Assembly (NCBI RefSeq): GCF_033473495.1 | Contig: NC_088941.1 | Span: 496,001 to 560,000, forward strand | From: Cercospora beticola | Taxonomy: Eukaryota > Ascomycota > Dothideomycetes > Mycosphaerellales > Mycosphaerellaceae | Length of the DNA stretch: 64,000 nucleotides | Direction of reading: 5' to 3' | Shown: in pieces, positions 40,623-51,887 of the stretch | How the letters are laid out: the number at the start of each line of letters is the position of its first letter | Numbering within the stretch: position 1 is the first letter of the stretch | Notes under the pieces: model-generated | The model's input: the letters and a program-made list of their open reading frames with translations, nothing else | Told to the model about the DNA's origin: nothing | Databases searched by the model: none | Translations under genes and position numbers: made by a program

Positions 40623-42521
40623 TCAGACAAGCTTGTACGACGACGGAGCGGCACGGCTCGTGATGCCCGGTGACTGAGCGACGACCGTGACATTAGAACG
40701 GCGGCTGGTCGTGAACGCACTTGTGAGTGGCGAGGCATAGCTGAATGTGCTGCTCGTTGGAACAGGATTGGCGCTGGCCGAGGTAGTCACGGCAGCGGAT
40801 GACCCTGATGCTGGGAAACCAGTAGAGCTTGGATTCGTGATGCGCGCAGCAGCAGTCCAGCTCTGCGCCCCACCGATGAAGGTAATGCTGGTGTAGAGAC
40901 CACAGCGGCTGGTTGCACCAAACTGGACACCGTCGCAAGAGCCAGTACACAGGGCGGCGCATGCCTCGAAGTCAGAAGCTGTAACGTAGGCCGAGTGAGA
41001 GCCGTCGAAGCGCGAGTCGCAGCCGACTGCAAATGCAGCCTTGGAGTCGGCATCAATGTACACACTGTTGTCGGATGCTGGGCACGAGACCTCGGTCTGG
41101 CTTGGCAAAGCCGATGATGAGGTTGGGGCGAAGCTGACTCGCATAGAACTCATCCTAGACAGAGAAGTGGCCGTCGACGATTCTGTGGGAAAGGGAGCTG
41201 GTAGGTTGGTGATGTTGCGTACTGGCGAGGGCGGGACTGCAGTCGGCAGAGCAGTGCTCTCGCGAGTCGTATTGTCATCGTCCCCGTCTATGTCAGCTGC
41301 GAGCAGCACGTAAGGCAAAGGTCCGGCCACGCGGCTCAACTCGAATCCTCGTAGGCAGAGGTTGCACGCACGCGAACCTGGCGCCCACATAGCAGCTAGG
41401 CAAGCCACATCCTGATCGCACAACTGTAGGCACTGCTCTTGCGAAGCTTGTCCGCGCGAGTCGGTGGTGACACACATCGGTTCGCGTTCGCAGATGACTG
41501 TGTAGGAGCCGTTCAGCCTATCAGTGTTGGGAAATCCGTCACACTCGTTGCAGGTGACTGCGGACACATTGCAACGCGAGCTGACAGGCTGGATCGATAC
41601 GCTCGGTTGTGGGGCGCGGGTAGTCGACACAGCTGACGAGGAGTTCCGAGCTGGGACACGAGTAGGAGCCAGCACCGTGGTGGAGGATGCCGTCGGAGTC
41701 AAGAGTGGGAGGAAAGCGGTGAAGGACTCATCGAAAACTGTGTCGGGTTCTCCTTTGGCGAGCTCGCAGCTTCGCTCGTCGAAGTAAGTAGCACCAGTGC
41801 AAAAGTCGAGCTTGTCACACTCCTCGAGACATTCGTCAGGGGACAACCATTCTTGTGGGGAGTAGCTTCCGTTGGAGTTGATGGAGGTATCGCAGAGAAC
41901 CCGGTAAGCTTTGCCAGTGCTATCGACAGCAACTTGGCCAGAACACTTCGGACACATGGCCGCGTCGTCGAGATCGCATTGGCCGCTCATCCCGGGAGGA
42001 GTAGAAGAGGCAGCGGGGCTGGACTCGGTAGTGGTGATGTGGACGCGAGTAGTGCGGGTGACACCTGAGCCGGTAACCGTTGTGCTGATGCTTCCACGTG
42101 AAGAAGATGTGGTAGCAGGAGCAGGGTCGGCTAGACGCGCCAAGTTGGTGTAGCCAGAAGAGTAGGTCAGCCCATTCTGCTGTCCGGAGGCAATCGCGCA
42201 GCTGCCGTTCGGGGCGAAGGTGATACCGAAGCAGTCGTCGTTGTCGGTGCAGGCATCCAAGCAGATGGCGGTGGAGATGTCTCCGCCAACAGGCGTTTCC
42301 TTCTCTGCCTCAATGGCAAAATCGCAAGTGACTGTCCAGCGATGGCCCGCGTCGTCGGTGACATTCCTACCGTCACATCCCGGGCACAGTGTCGAGTCTA
42401 TGTCGCAGCTCTGTGGCGCTGCTTGACGCGTCTTGAAAAAGTCGAAGATGGAATTGGCAGTAGCGAGCGAAGGAAGCGTGGTGGCGGCGAGGCCTGCGGC
42501 GAATGTAGCGAACGACTTCAT
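40623..42521 (-). CDS. Large secreted protein with four Cys-rich modules
   Basis: This encodes 632 aa from the ATG at 42521. The N-terminus MKSFATFAAGLAATTLPSLA is a signal peptide. Four modules follow, separated by Ser/Thr-rich linkers that are probably O-glycosylated. Modules 1-3 start with C..(D/N)...C..C.G (for example LCPGCDG, MCPKCSG, TCNECDG) and continue with a Cys pair in a helix (CLDACTDNDDCFG, CLEECDKLDFCTG, CLQLCDQDVACLA) and a final CxI/CxL strand. Module 4 lacks the first CPxC pair. The pattern resembles PAN/Apple-like modules of fungal surface proteins. Several N-glycosylation sequons occur. No clear GPI signal ends the protein, so it is probably secreted or wall-bound. Function unknown. 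Confidence 0.75.
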   Translation of the reverse strand: MKSFATFAAGLAATTLPSLATANSIFDFFKTRQAAPQSCDIDSTLCPGCDGRNVTDDAGHRWTVTCDFAIEAEKETPVGGDISTAICLDACTDNDDCFGITFAPNGSCAIASGQQNGLTYSSGYTNLARLADPAPATTSSSRGSISTTVTGSGVTRTTRVHITTTESSPAASSTPPGMSGQCDLDDAAMCPKCSGQVAVDSTGKAYRVLCDTSINSNGSYSPQEWLSPDECLEECDKLDFCTGATYFDERSCELAKGEPDTVFDESFTAFLPLLTPTASSTTVLAPTRVPARNSSSAVSTTRAPQPSVSIQPVSSRCNVSAVTCNECDGFPNTDRLNGSYTVICEREPMCVTTDSRGQASQEQCLQLCDQDVACLAAMWAPGSRACNLCLRGFELSRVAGPLPYVLLAADIDGDDDNTTRESTALPTAVPPSPVRNITNLPAPFPTESSTATSLSRMSSMRVSFAPTSSSALPSQTEVSCPASDNSVYIDADSKAAFAVGCDSRFDGSHSAYVTASDFEACAALCTGSCDGVQFGATSRCGLYTSITFIGGAQSWTAAARITNPSSTGFPASGSSAAVTTSASANPVPTSSTFSYASPLTSAFTTSRRSNVTVVAQSPGITSRAAPSSYKLV

Positions 42522-44164
42522 GATTAGTAGTGTGTAGTTGAGCGAGTGGACGCCGCGAAGGCAAAACGAAGGAAACGAAGAGGAGGTTATGCGTCGACGA
42601 GCGCACTGCAACGAGCAAGAAAGAAGCAGCGATGTCTGACAGCGGAGCAGTTGTGATGTCCCCGCCGCGACTTCCGCTCCGTGTTTCGTCGCACATGCAA
42701 GGAGCAAACGACCTCACCTCGTCGCCCATTCCAACGTCAGGTTCACGCATGTGCGGCGTGCCGGCGTGATACTGAAATCTCCTCGACTCCTGTGCGACAT
42801 CACATGAACGCAGTTGAGGCAGCACGACCTGGGCGACAGTCCTTCAAACTCATTGGTGCATCGCCAGAAGCAGCTTGCCGCACAATGTGTGCGTCGCGAG
42901 GCCTTGCATGGCTGATCGCAAGGCCGCATTGTGCATGGCCCAATCTTGCATAGGCTGTCCGCCCTTTGTTCGCCGTTGGTGCACAGCTCCAGCGCCGCAA
43001 GACAATGGACACTGTACTTCGTATTTGATACTTGCGCACCGAGCTGGCGGCGGGCCGGGGGTCTTGAAGGGAGTCTCGAAGGCCGCCTGCTGGGACAGGA
43101 CGGGACAGCGACTTGAGCCTATCCGCACCTGATGCCTATGCCTATGACTGACCTGGAGAGTCACGCGGTGAGGATGTGAGCTACAATCCTTCATGCATAA
43201 ACTACCTGGTCCAAGACGGAAGACTGGAGGACGGAGAAGTGAGGTCAAGCCGGTGCCATGGGGGCCCTGCCTGAGTCAGACGTCTTCCTCCACCTTCACG
43301 CGTTTCGCAAGAATACGAATTACGAACCACACACTCAAGCTTCTTCCTAAGCTCGCCGTAAATGTTTTGGCATGCAAACGACGATTCGCTCCCGAACTCG
43401 GGCGACCCGAGGGCAAGTTCTGATCCTGAGGCCTTCCGTCGTGGCGTAACACGCGTCCTCGTTGGTCGGTGTGCCGGGCCATCTCTGCTCACTCGGCCGA
43501 AGCTGGAAATGGCCCTATCACGACTCTCATCCTATTGCCTGGTCTCGGACCATTGCAGAAGACGGCTGCGCTGGCCGAAGATGCACCAGCAGGCCGCGAG
43601 CACTCTCGCAGTAGTCGTCCGCTTGGCTCTCTGAACACCAAGCGATCCTTGAATTCCAGAAGGACGCGAATGTGGATCTCGTATACATCGGTTTCCGGAG
43701 GCCATTCATGCTATTGGCCAGCGGGACCAAGCCTACGGCATCGACGAGACCTCCACGTCCTCGTGGCGTTTGAACCGCCCACATTGCACTTCGGATCTTG
43801 CTGTGTCCGTACATTGCATGCATTAATGCTCTCTAGTACCGTGTTAACAAAGGCGTAGCGCCTTTCGCCTGCCGGCAAGTACATCTTGATTTCTCAATTA
43901 CACCCTCACTTTACATGTCGATTGTTTGAAGCGTCTACTGTTTCGAGAGATCTAGATCGCCGGCGACATCACAAGGGTTGGCTCTAGCCTCTAGGTTATC
44001 AATTCCGTCACCGATTTTACGAAGCGCGTCGCGAGACCCCCATTCGGATTCAACAGCAGAGACGATCCACCATTCACCACCACTCGGACTGATTCGACTT
44101 ACAAACGACCCGGCCTGAGGGCCTGCATTATCACATCAACGCCGACCCAGCACGCAACTCGACA
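42522..44164. other. 1.6 kb intergenic region
   Basis: The interval is divergent, between the secreted-protein gene and the ABC transporter. Overlapping frames of up to 150 codons on both strands carry no domain. The sequence before 44165 is probably the transporter promoter and leader. Confidence 0.45.
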
Positions 44165-47100
44165 ATGGGGGCAGAAAAGCACGACGATGATTGCTCGCTT
44201 GAGAACTCGTCCTCTCGCGTTGAGGCTCACAACAGCGATGTAGTCGACCAAGAAAAGGCGGTGGTGGAGCAAGAGAAGGCTGCGTTTGCACAGGCACCTT
44301 TTCCAACGCAAATGGCGCCGGAGCCTGCGCCGGCACTACAACGAAAGGACTCGAAAGGCTCAAAAGATTCAGCAAAAGCGGAGGACGATGAACAAAAAGA
44401 CCAAGACCTGCTTGCGCATCTCCCAGAGCACGAGGCGGCGATACTGAGAAGACAACTCGAGGTGCCACCAGTGAGCGTCAAGTACACAATGCTCTATCGA
44501 TATGCTACGAGAAACGATCTTATAATCATCGGGATCAGTTCGATTGCTGCAATCGCAGCAGGAGCAGCGCTGCCGTTGATGACCGTCGTCTTTGGCTCCC
44601 TGACAGGCACTTTCCAGGGCTTTTTTCAAGGCACTGTCACTGGTTCTGATTTCTCCTCGGAGATCAGTAAATTGACACTGTACTTCGTGTATCTGGGAAT
44701 TGCGGAGTTCGTGGCTACATATATCGCGACAGTAGGCTTCATTTACGCGGGAGAGCACATCTCCGGCAAAGTCAGACAGCACTATCTGGCCAGCATCCTG
44801 CGACAAAACATAGGCTATTTCGATAAACTGGGAGCTGGAGAAATCACAACTCGCATTACGGCTGATACGAACCTCGTCCAGGACGGCATATCTGAGAAGG
44901 TCGGTTTAACACTGACCGCATTGGCAACATTCATCGCGGCCTACGTGATTGGATACATCAAATACTGGAAACTGACACTGATTCTCACGTCATCTGTCGT
45001 GGCCATCTTCCTTACCATGGGAGGCCTTGGTCAGTTCATTGTAAAATGGAGCAAGGCCTCGTTGGCTTCTTACGCAGAAGGTGGAACCGTGGCCGAGGAA
45101 GTGATCAGCTCTGTTCGCAACGCTATCGCGTTTGGCACACAGGATAAATTAGCAAAGGAGTATGACAAGCATTTGGCCATTGCAGAGAAGGCAGGATTCA
45201 GGACAAAAGCATTAACAGGTTCCATGATTGGCTTCCTAATGTGCTACGTCTACCTCACCTATGGCTTGGCCTTCTGGATGGGCAGTCGGTTCATTGTCAG
45301 TGGCGAAACCACTCTTCAAAGTGTCATCACCATTGTCATGTCGATCATGATCGGAGCTTTTGCACTGGGCAACGTCGCACCGAATGTCCAGGCTTTCACG
45401 ACTGGAGTTGCCGCAGCCTCCAAGATCTACAGCACCATTGATCGTGTATCGCCACTCGATCCTACATCTGAGGACGGCATCAAGCTTGATCAACTGAAAG
45501 GCGTTGTTGAGCTGCGCAACGTCAAGCACATCTACCCTTCTCGACCGGAGGTCGTGGTCATGGAGGATGTCAGCCTGGTAGTCCCCGCTGGCAAGACCAC
45601 AGCGCTGGTAGGAGCTTCTGGTTCCGGCAAGAGCACGATTGTAGGCCTCGTCGAACGATTCTATGACCCAGTCGGAGGGACAGTAACGCTTGATGGACAT
45701 AACGTCCAGGACCTTAATCTTCGTTGGCTCCGACAGCAGATCAGTCTTGTTTCCCAAGAGCCTACACTTTTCGCCACATCCATCGCTGGCAATATTCGGC
45801 ATGGACTGATTGGCACTGATGCGGAAAACCTGCCAGAAGACAAGATTCGAGAACTCATCGAGAACGCCGCGAAAATGTCCAACGCACACGACTTCATTTG
45901 CCAATTGCCTGAGGGATACGAGACCAATGTTGGCGAGCGAGGTTTCCTCCTGTCAGGAGGTCAAAAACAACGTATTGCCATTGCCAGAGCCATTGTGAGC
46001 GATCCTAAGATTCTTCTGCTCGATGAAGCCACCTCAGCGCTCGACACGAAGAGCGAAGGAGTAGTCCAGGCTGCTTTGGACAAGGCCGCACAAGGACGAA
46101 CTACCATTGTGATCGCTCATCGTCTCAGCACTATCCGAGATGCCGACAATATCGTAGTGATGCAACAGGGCCGTATTGTCGAGCAAGGCACTCACGACGA
46201 GCTATTGGAAAAGAATGGCGCATATGGTAGTCTGGTAGAGGCTCAGAGAATCGCCGCAGAAAACGACCAGGGTGGCTCAGAAAGCGAGGAAGAAGAAATT
46301 TTCGACGAGAAGGATGACAAGTTGTACACATCTTCGAGCACCGATCTTGCGAAGGATCCTGACGACCTCAAACTTGCTCAAACCAGGACTCAGAATTCCG
46401 TCTCAAGCAAGGTACTCGCAAAGAAGGAAGAGCGCGCTGCACTGAAGTACTCACTGTGGACCTTGATCAAGGTGGTCGGCTCTTTCAACAAGACCGAATG
46501 GCAGTGGATGCTGTTCGGTTTGTTCTGGTCCGTCATCTGCGGCGGTGGTAATCCTGTTCAGTCCGTCTTCCTCGCGAAGTCCATTACTTCGCTGTCGCTT
46601 CCTCCCAGTCAATACGGCACGCTTCGATCAGAAGCCAACTTCTGGTCGTGGATGTACTTCATGCTGGCCATGGTTCAGCTTCTGTCTTATTTCGGGCAAG
46701 GCATTGCCTTTGCATGGTGCAGCGAAAAATTGGTCCGCAGAGCCCGCGACAAGTCTTTCCGTACCATTCTGCGACAGGACATTGCTTTCTTTGACAAAGA
46801 GGAGAACTCCGCTGGCGCGTTGACATCTTTCCTCAGTACGGAAACTACCCATCTCGCTGGTATGTCTGGTGTTACACTCGGAACGCTTCTTCTGGTCACC
46901 ACTACTCTGATCGTCGGCTTTGTTATCGCATTGGCCGTCGGATGGAAGCTAGCATTGGTGTGTATCGCCACAGTACCAGTCGTGCTAGCCTGTGGCTTCT
47001 TGCGTTTCTGGATGCTCACGAGATTCCAAGCGCGTGCAAAGAAAGCCTACTCCAAGTCTGCTTCTTATGCCTGCGAAGCAACCTCGGCCATTCGCACTGT

Positions 47101-48226
47101 CGCTTCGTTGACTCGTGAGCACGACGTGTGGAACCATTACCATGAGCAGATCGTCGATCAAGAGAAGTCTTCACTCCAGTCGATCATCCGCTCTAGCTCA
47201 CTCTACGCCGCCTCGCAGAGTTTGATGTTCTTGTGTATTGCCCTCGGCTTCTGGTATGGAGGCACCCTCATTGGCAGTGGCGAGTACAGCATGTTCCAAT
47301 TCTTCTTGTGCTTCTCCGCCGTCATTTTCGGAGCACAATCTGCTGGCACCATCTTCAGTTTCGCACCCGATATGGGCAAGGCCAAGCATGCTGCACACGA
47401 GATGAAGACTTTGTTCGATCGCAAGCCAGAGATCGATACCTGGGCTACTCATGGTGATGATATCGCTGATGTGGAAGGAGACATCGAGTTTCGCGACGTG
47501 CACTTCCGCTATCCTACCCGGCCTGAGCAACCTGTACTTCGTGGTCTGAATCTATCAGTGCGACCTGGTCAATACGTGGCTCTTGTCGGTGCCTCTGGAT
47601 GTGGTAAGTCCACAACCATCGCCCTGCTGGAACGATTCTACAACCCTCTCGTGGGAGGCATCTACGTCGACGGCAAAGAGATCTCCTCATTGAACGTCAA
47701 CGCCTACCGAAACAAACTCGCCCTCGTGTCTCAAGAGCCTACTCTCTACCAAGGCACAATCCGCGAGAACATTCTCCTCGGAGCAGACAAAGCACCCGAA
47801 GACGTCCCCGAAGAAGCCATCGTCCAAGCCTGCAAAGATGCAAATATCTACGAATTCATCATGTCTCTCCCAGAAGGCTTCGACACGGTTGTAGGAAGCA
47901 AAGGAAGCATGCTTTCAGGTGGACAGAAACAACGTGTAGCAATCGCTCGTGCCTTATTGCGCGATCCAAGAATCCTTTTACTCGACGAGGCAACTTCCGC
48001 TCTCGACAGCGAATCCGAGAAGATCGTGCAAGCTGCACTAGACAAAGCTGCCAAAGGACGAACAACAATCGCCGTAGCTCATCGATTGTCAACGATCCAA
48101 AAGGCAGACATGATCTACGTGTTTGATCAAGGGAAAATTGTGGAAAATGGAACGCATAGCGAGTTGATCGCGAAGAAGGGAAGGTATTTTGAGCTTGTTA
48201 ATTTGCAGAGTCTTGGGAAACATTAG
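44165..48226 (+). CDS. ABCB-type multidrug transporter (full-size, P-glycoprotein-like)
   Basis: A single uninterrupted exon encodes 1353 aa, the usual length of fungal full-size ABCB pumps. The order is TMD1-NBD1-TMD2-NBD2. The acidic N-terminus runs to residue 100. NBD1 has Walker A GASGSGKST near 482, the signature LSGGQKQRIAIARA near 595 and Walker B ILLLDEATSALD. A charged linker follows. NBD2 has GASGCGKST near 1142, LSGGQKQRVAIARA near 1248, and a second ILLLDEATSALD. All catalytic motifs of both sites are intact. Such plasma-membrane pumps export toxins, azoles or metabolites. The last 100 bases of the gene switch from C/A- to G/T-ending codons. Confidence 0.95.
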   Translation: MGAEKHDDDCSLENSSSRVEAHNSDVVDQEKAVVEQEKAAFAQAPFPTQMAPEPAPALQRKDSKGSKDSAKAEDDEQKDQDLLAHLPEHEAAILRRQLEVPPVSVKYTMLYRYATRNDLIIIGISSIAAIAAGAALPLMTVVFGSLTGTFQGFFQGTVTGSDFSSEISKLTLYFVYLGIAEFVATYIATVGFIYAGEHISGKVRQHYLASILRQNIGYFDKLGAGEITTRITADTNLVQDGISEKVGLTLTALATFIAAYVIGYIKYWKLTLILTSSVVAIFLTMGGLGQFIVKWSKASLASYAEGGTVAEEVISSVRNAIAFGTQDKLAKEYDKHLAIAEKAGFRTKALTGSMIGFLMCYVYLTYGLAFWMGSRFIVSGETTLQSVITIVMSIMIGAFALGNVAPNVQAFTTGVAAASKIYSTIDRVSPLDPTSEDGIKLDQLKGVVELRNVKHIYPSRPEVVVMEDVSLVVPAGKTTALVGASGSGKSTIVGLVERFYDPVGGTVTLDGHNVQDLNLRWLRQQISLVSQEPTLFATSIAGNIRHGLIGTDAENLPEDKIRELIENAAKMSNAHDFICQLPEGYETNVGERGFLLSGGQKQRIAIARAIVSDPKILLLDEATSALDTKSEGVVQAALDKAAQGRTTIVIAHRLSTIRDADNIVVMQQGRIVEQGTHDELLEKNGAYGSLVEAQRIAAENDQGGSESEEEEIFDEKDDKLYTSSSTDLAKDPDDLKLAQTRTQNSVSSKVLAKKEERAALKYSLWTLIKVVGSFNKTEWQWMLFGLFWSVICGGGNPVQSVFLAKSITSLSLPPSQYGTLRSEANFWSWMYFMLAMVQLLSYFGQGIAFAWCSEKLVRRARDKSFRTILRQDIAFFDKEENSAGALTSFLSTETTHLAGMSGVTLGTLLLVTTTLIVGFVIALAVGWKLALVCIATVPVVLACGFLRFWMLTRFQARAKKAYSKSASYACEATSAIRTVASLTREHDVWNHYHEQIVDQEKSSLQSIIRSSSLYAASQSLMFLCIALGFWYGGTLIGSGEYSMFQFFLCFSAVIFGAQSAGTIFSFAPDMGKAKHAAHEMKTLFDRKPEIDTWATHGDDIADVEGDIEFRDVHFRYPTRPEQPVLRGLNLSVRPGQYVALVGASGCGKSTTIALLERFYNPLVGGIYVDGKEISSLNVNAYRNKLALVSQEPTLYQGTIRENILLGADKAPEDVPEEAIVQACKDANIYEFIMSLPEGFDTVVGSKGSMLSGGQKQRVAIARALLRDPRILLLDEATSALDSESEKIVQAALDKAAKGRTTIAVAHRLSTIQKADMIYVFDQGKIVENGTHSELIAKKGRYFELVNLQSLGKH

Positions 48227-48451
48227 ATGGATTACACAGAACATGGTATTCGCGATGAAGGAATAAAAGGGGTGGCTTTGGTGATTTTTACATAAGCGAT
48301 GGCGCTGGGAAGGCGAAAGTGATTTTCACATAGAGAGACTATTCGGCTCCTCCACTTTTATGAGATATGACGATCTGAATAGACGGCAGTTGCCAAAAGA
48401 AGGTTTTCTACTACACGCTATCGAGAAAAGGAAAATTCAATGACCTATTCT

Positions 48452-49492
48452 TCACTCCGATTCTAATGTCGCTATCCACGCCGCAGTCTTCTCAGCCACA
48501 TGATCGCTATGCTCTGGATGTAACGAGAACGTATGCGGAATCTCTGGTCTGTTATGCAAAACTTCCATGGTCGTATGCCCCCCATGTCTCGCAGTGATCA
48601 AGTTGTCGCGACTATCATTATTGACCCAATAATCGTCTTTTCCGAATAGGAGGTACAGTTTCGTTCGCGGCGCACCTGGAGTTGTGGCGATACTAGTAGA
48701 ACTTTCTCGCTCATCGTTGAAAATCTTCCCATTTGCGTTTCCATTCGACTCGTGGACCGTGCCCCAAAGATCCTGCGCATGCCATTTATCCTCTTTGATC
48801 GATGCGAGCTCGTCTCGCGCCATGTAGATGAGTTGTCGAATTCCGTGATCACTTCGAGCGAATGCTGCTGTTACGGCGCCGCCTTCGGGTCCAGGTGTCA
48901 AGTTCCTTGTAACACAATCTAGAAGCCAGAAAGCGTTAAGACAAGATGCCATTCCAGACAGGAGGTACCCCGTGCCGGGGAACGCCAGTATCGGCCATAA
49001 TGATCGACCTTTATCACTTTTCGCGATATCGACGACTGTCGGAAAAAGACAAATTCCACCTTTTATCGAGTAGATGGATTGTTCGGTGGGTTGCTTTTGC
49101 CACCATGAGATTGTTTCGAGGAGCATGTATGCTCCTACGGAGTGGCCGATTAGGATCACGTCGAGGGGCTGAGAGTCGGTGGAGAGTTCTCTCGCTTTGA
49201 GTGACAGTTTGCTTCGGACGCAGTGGATTTCTTGCTGGAGAGAGAAGGGAGGTGAGCCTTGATTGATGCGGTTGGAGGGAGTGTGGAATTCAAATCCGTC
49301 GTGACTAGCGCCGTAGATGATGACTTCTTCTTTGCGGTGTTGGAGTGATTCTTGGAGTTGTGAGAGGTAGCGACGGTAGTATTCTACGAGGCCTGGGTTG
49401 CCGGGGATGAAGTAGATTAAGAGACGTTTTGAGGAGGAGCCTTGGCCTGTTCGGAACTCGATTTCGTCCGCGAGGGTTGTGTTGACTGGCAT
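48452..49492 (-). CDS. Lipid droplet-associated hydrolase (LDAH family)
   Basis: A single exon encodes 346 aa. The alpha/beta-hydrolase features are the family-typical FIPGNPGLVEYY at residues 28-38 (oxyanion region), the nucleophile elbow GHSVG with Ser118, an acidic residue in LLFGKDDYWV, and a His-rich end (PEIPHTFSLHPEHSD). The LDAH family (human C2orf43, yeast Ldh1) sits on lipid droplets and has weak sterol-ester or lipid hydrolase activity. The gene is convergent with the ABC transporter, 225 bp apart. The coding strand is C/A-rich at the 5' half and G/T-rich at the 3' half, switching near 49000. Confidence 0.9.
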   Translation of the reverse strand: MPVNTTLADEIEFRTGQGSSSKRLLIYFIPGNPGLVEYYRRYLSQLQESLQHRKEEVIIYGASHDGFEFHTPSNRINQGSPPFSLQQEIHCVRSKLSLKARELSTDSQPLDVILIGHSVGAYMLLETISWWQKQPTEQSIYSIKGGICLFPTVVDIAKSDKGRSLWPILAFPGTGYLLSGMASCLNAFWLLDCVTRNLTPGPEGGAVTAAFARSDHGIRQLIYMARDELASIKEDKWHAQDLWGTVHESNGNANGKIFNDERESSTSIATTPGAPRTKLYLLFGKDDYWVNNDSRDNLITARHGGHTTMEVLHNRPEIPHTFSLHPEHSDHVAEKTAAWIATLESE

Positions 49493-50617
49493 CTTGAAGG
49501 CTTGCTGAATAGCGATAATGGTCTGGAGTGATTTTCGTCTTGTCTGTCAACTTGCTGCGACGAAATGCTTCCAGAATGTGTTGTCAAGCGCCGAGTCTTC
49601 GTGAGGGGAACTGCGATTGTTACACAGAACACGTTGAGCCTGGAAAGAACGCTTGGCAAGGTAGCTACATATAGCAGGAGCTAAGAGACAGTGAGATGGC
49701 AATTACCTGAGATGTCTGCAATTCTTGATAGCACGGTATATTGAAAGCAGAAGTGGCGGTGATGTTTCTCCATTGGTTCGAGGTGAGAAATGCTGTGCTG
49801 GGTCGGCCATTTGTCGCGGGTGGTCAGAAGTCGACGGTGAGCAAGTTCTCCCTTTCGACTTCACAGCTGGCACGTCGCCTTCCTCGAACAGCAGATACAG
49901 TCAATTGATACCCGATATCAGCACAAGCTCCAAGAACAGACTTGCGAGACCAGCGACAGGATAAGTGGCCGACCGCTGCCTGACCATCTGGCCTGGAAAT
50001 CATGAGCGCAACTTCAAGTGAGCTGCTAGTAGGTTCGGCTGGCACCAGCATCGTCGCAGAATGCTCGAGCAATGCAACTGGGGCCGAAGCCCAACCTCTC
50101 GATTTCAGAGCAATTATAATCATCCAGACACATCCGTCCGCGTAGGGCTCACAGAGCTGACTACGCCATCCCTCCGGCTGTTCTCCGCGATCTTCAGACT
50201 TACACAATGAGTGCAGAGTACCAGGAATCACGTGGAATGACCCACTCTTCTCAGGGTCGATTGGCATTTAAGGCTCACTCTAACGATGAGGATACGCACT
50301 CATTGAATGCTATCACCAGTCTTTCAGCTAGGCATCACGATCTCGGTCAACACGATCGCTCACATCTATGGTTCTCACCTCACACAGAACTTCCGGTCTG
50401 CGGGGCGTTATCTCACCACTTGTGATTGCACGAGCCTTTCCACCGTACTCACTTCATCTTGCAGCCTTGTGATCGCTAGCTTCTTTCACATGCGAGGCAT
50501 GTGAGAACTCTTGCCGAGTGGTCAGTGCTTGATCGCGGGCATATCTTCGCGCTCTGCTTCTTTCCTTGCCACTCTCAACACAACAACATTCTGACAACCA
50601 CTCACCAAGACGCTTCG
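49493..50617. other. 1.1 kb divergent intergenic region
   Basis: The interval lies between the hydrolase start and the caspase-like gene. A 147-codon frame on the minus strand (49824-50267) has no recognisable domain. Confidence 0.45.
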
Positions 50618-51887
50618 ATGTCTAACACAACCAATGCTCCAGACGGAGCCAGCAAGCGCGCCGTGGTATATCGAAAATATGAAAAGCATCACCTCATCAT
50701 GTTGGACACCAATCCGCGACACATGGTCTATGAGGAGGGCAAGATCGCGGACAACGGCCGAGATATAGAGTGTCGCAGACTCATCAATGATGTCTTCAGG
50801 GAGTACGGCGTACACGACATCTCGTACATCTTCATCCCATTTCGTCATCGCAACAAGCAACAATACATCAATCAACAGATCAAGCTGGTGCTCGAATCAA
50901 TGACGGACGAAGACCATGTCATAATCTTCTTTCAAGGAAGCGCCCACTTTGACGGAGAAATCGTAGAGATCCAAGATGATGCCGGCCCCAACGCAGATGG
51001 CATAGGAAACTTCGATGGCTGCAACTACTCGATGTGAGCAGACATTTATACTTGAAAAGACGAGTGATCGCTGAAATCCTTGAAGCATGTTTCAAAATCA
51101 CAAAGAGATCAACTTCTATCAAATCTTCGAGATGATGAAGGGCAGCGATGCGAACATCAAGGCAAAACAAGCGGAGAGAGATGGCTTGCTTGCCCAGGGC
51201 CGCTCGCAACGAGACATCACTGACGATGATATCGAGGAGCTAGTACTGCAGAAACATCACGGCGTAAGTGCCATTGTCGAATGCGACATCACGCTCCTCT
51301 GGGACGCCTCCTTCCCAGATATGATCGTCAAGGAATTTCGTCGACCTCGTGGGTGCACAGACGTGATTGCACGACCAGAAGGCGCCAAAGACAGCCATGG
51401 TAGACCGTTGTCGGGCGAGGACTGGTGGACCAAGCAGCTTGCAAAATACCTTGCGCAGCTCTTGACCAACTTCGAGCAGACTTATGGTCACTACACAGCG
51501 AATTTCTCTTTCGTTGAGCTCATCAAACGCTTTGGGAAGGACAGGCACAACAGCACCCATCATTACTTCACGGATTGCGCCAAGCCGAAAGCCAAAGCCA
51601 CGAAAGTCATCTCTCATCCAGAGATCTGTTTGGAAGCGCTTCGGGAGGGAAAACTCCAGCACATACGCAAAGTTCTGCAGGACGTGACTACGCATACCGA
51701 AGCAGATGAGGAAGCTGAGGAGGAGTCAGCTGCTATGCCAACGATTGCGACTGCCTCGCAGATTCCAGATCCTAGCCATGTGCCAATGGGCGCCGATGCA
51801 GCATGCCGCCAAACTCCCTCGGCCTTCAGCGACGAAGGATATGGCGGTCGCGATGAGGACAAGAGCTCATTGTTCATGCCTAAATAA
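50618..51887 (+). CDS. Caspase-like fold protein lacking the catalytic Cys
   Basis: Two exons (50618-51033, 51086-51887) with a 52-nt intron encode 405 aa. The splice reads GCNYS-I-MFQNHKE. The first 110 residues show the strand/helix order of a caspase p20 domain: HHLIMLDTN, a helix with RRLINDVFREYG, and VIIFFQGSAHF, where the His matches the catalytic His of SGHG. The strand expected to carry the nucleophile reads CDITLLWDASFPD. There the usual DCC or DSC is D-A-S, so Ser replaces Cys. The C-terminal 60 residues are acidic and Ser-rich. Fold assignment is inference from motif order. If right, it is a pseudo-caspase, perhaps a scaffold. The alternative is an unrelated lineage-specific protein. 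Confidence 0.55.

Noticed and set aside
49824..50267. 147-codon minus-strand frame
   Set aside because: No domain or coding bias is visible. It lies in the divergent promoter region.
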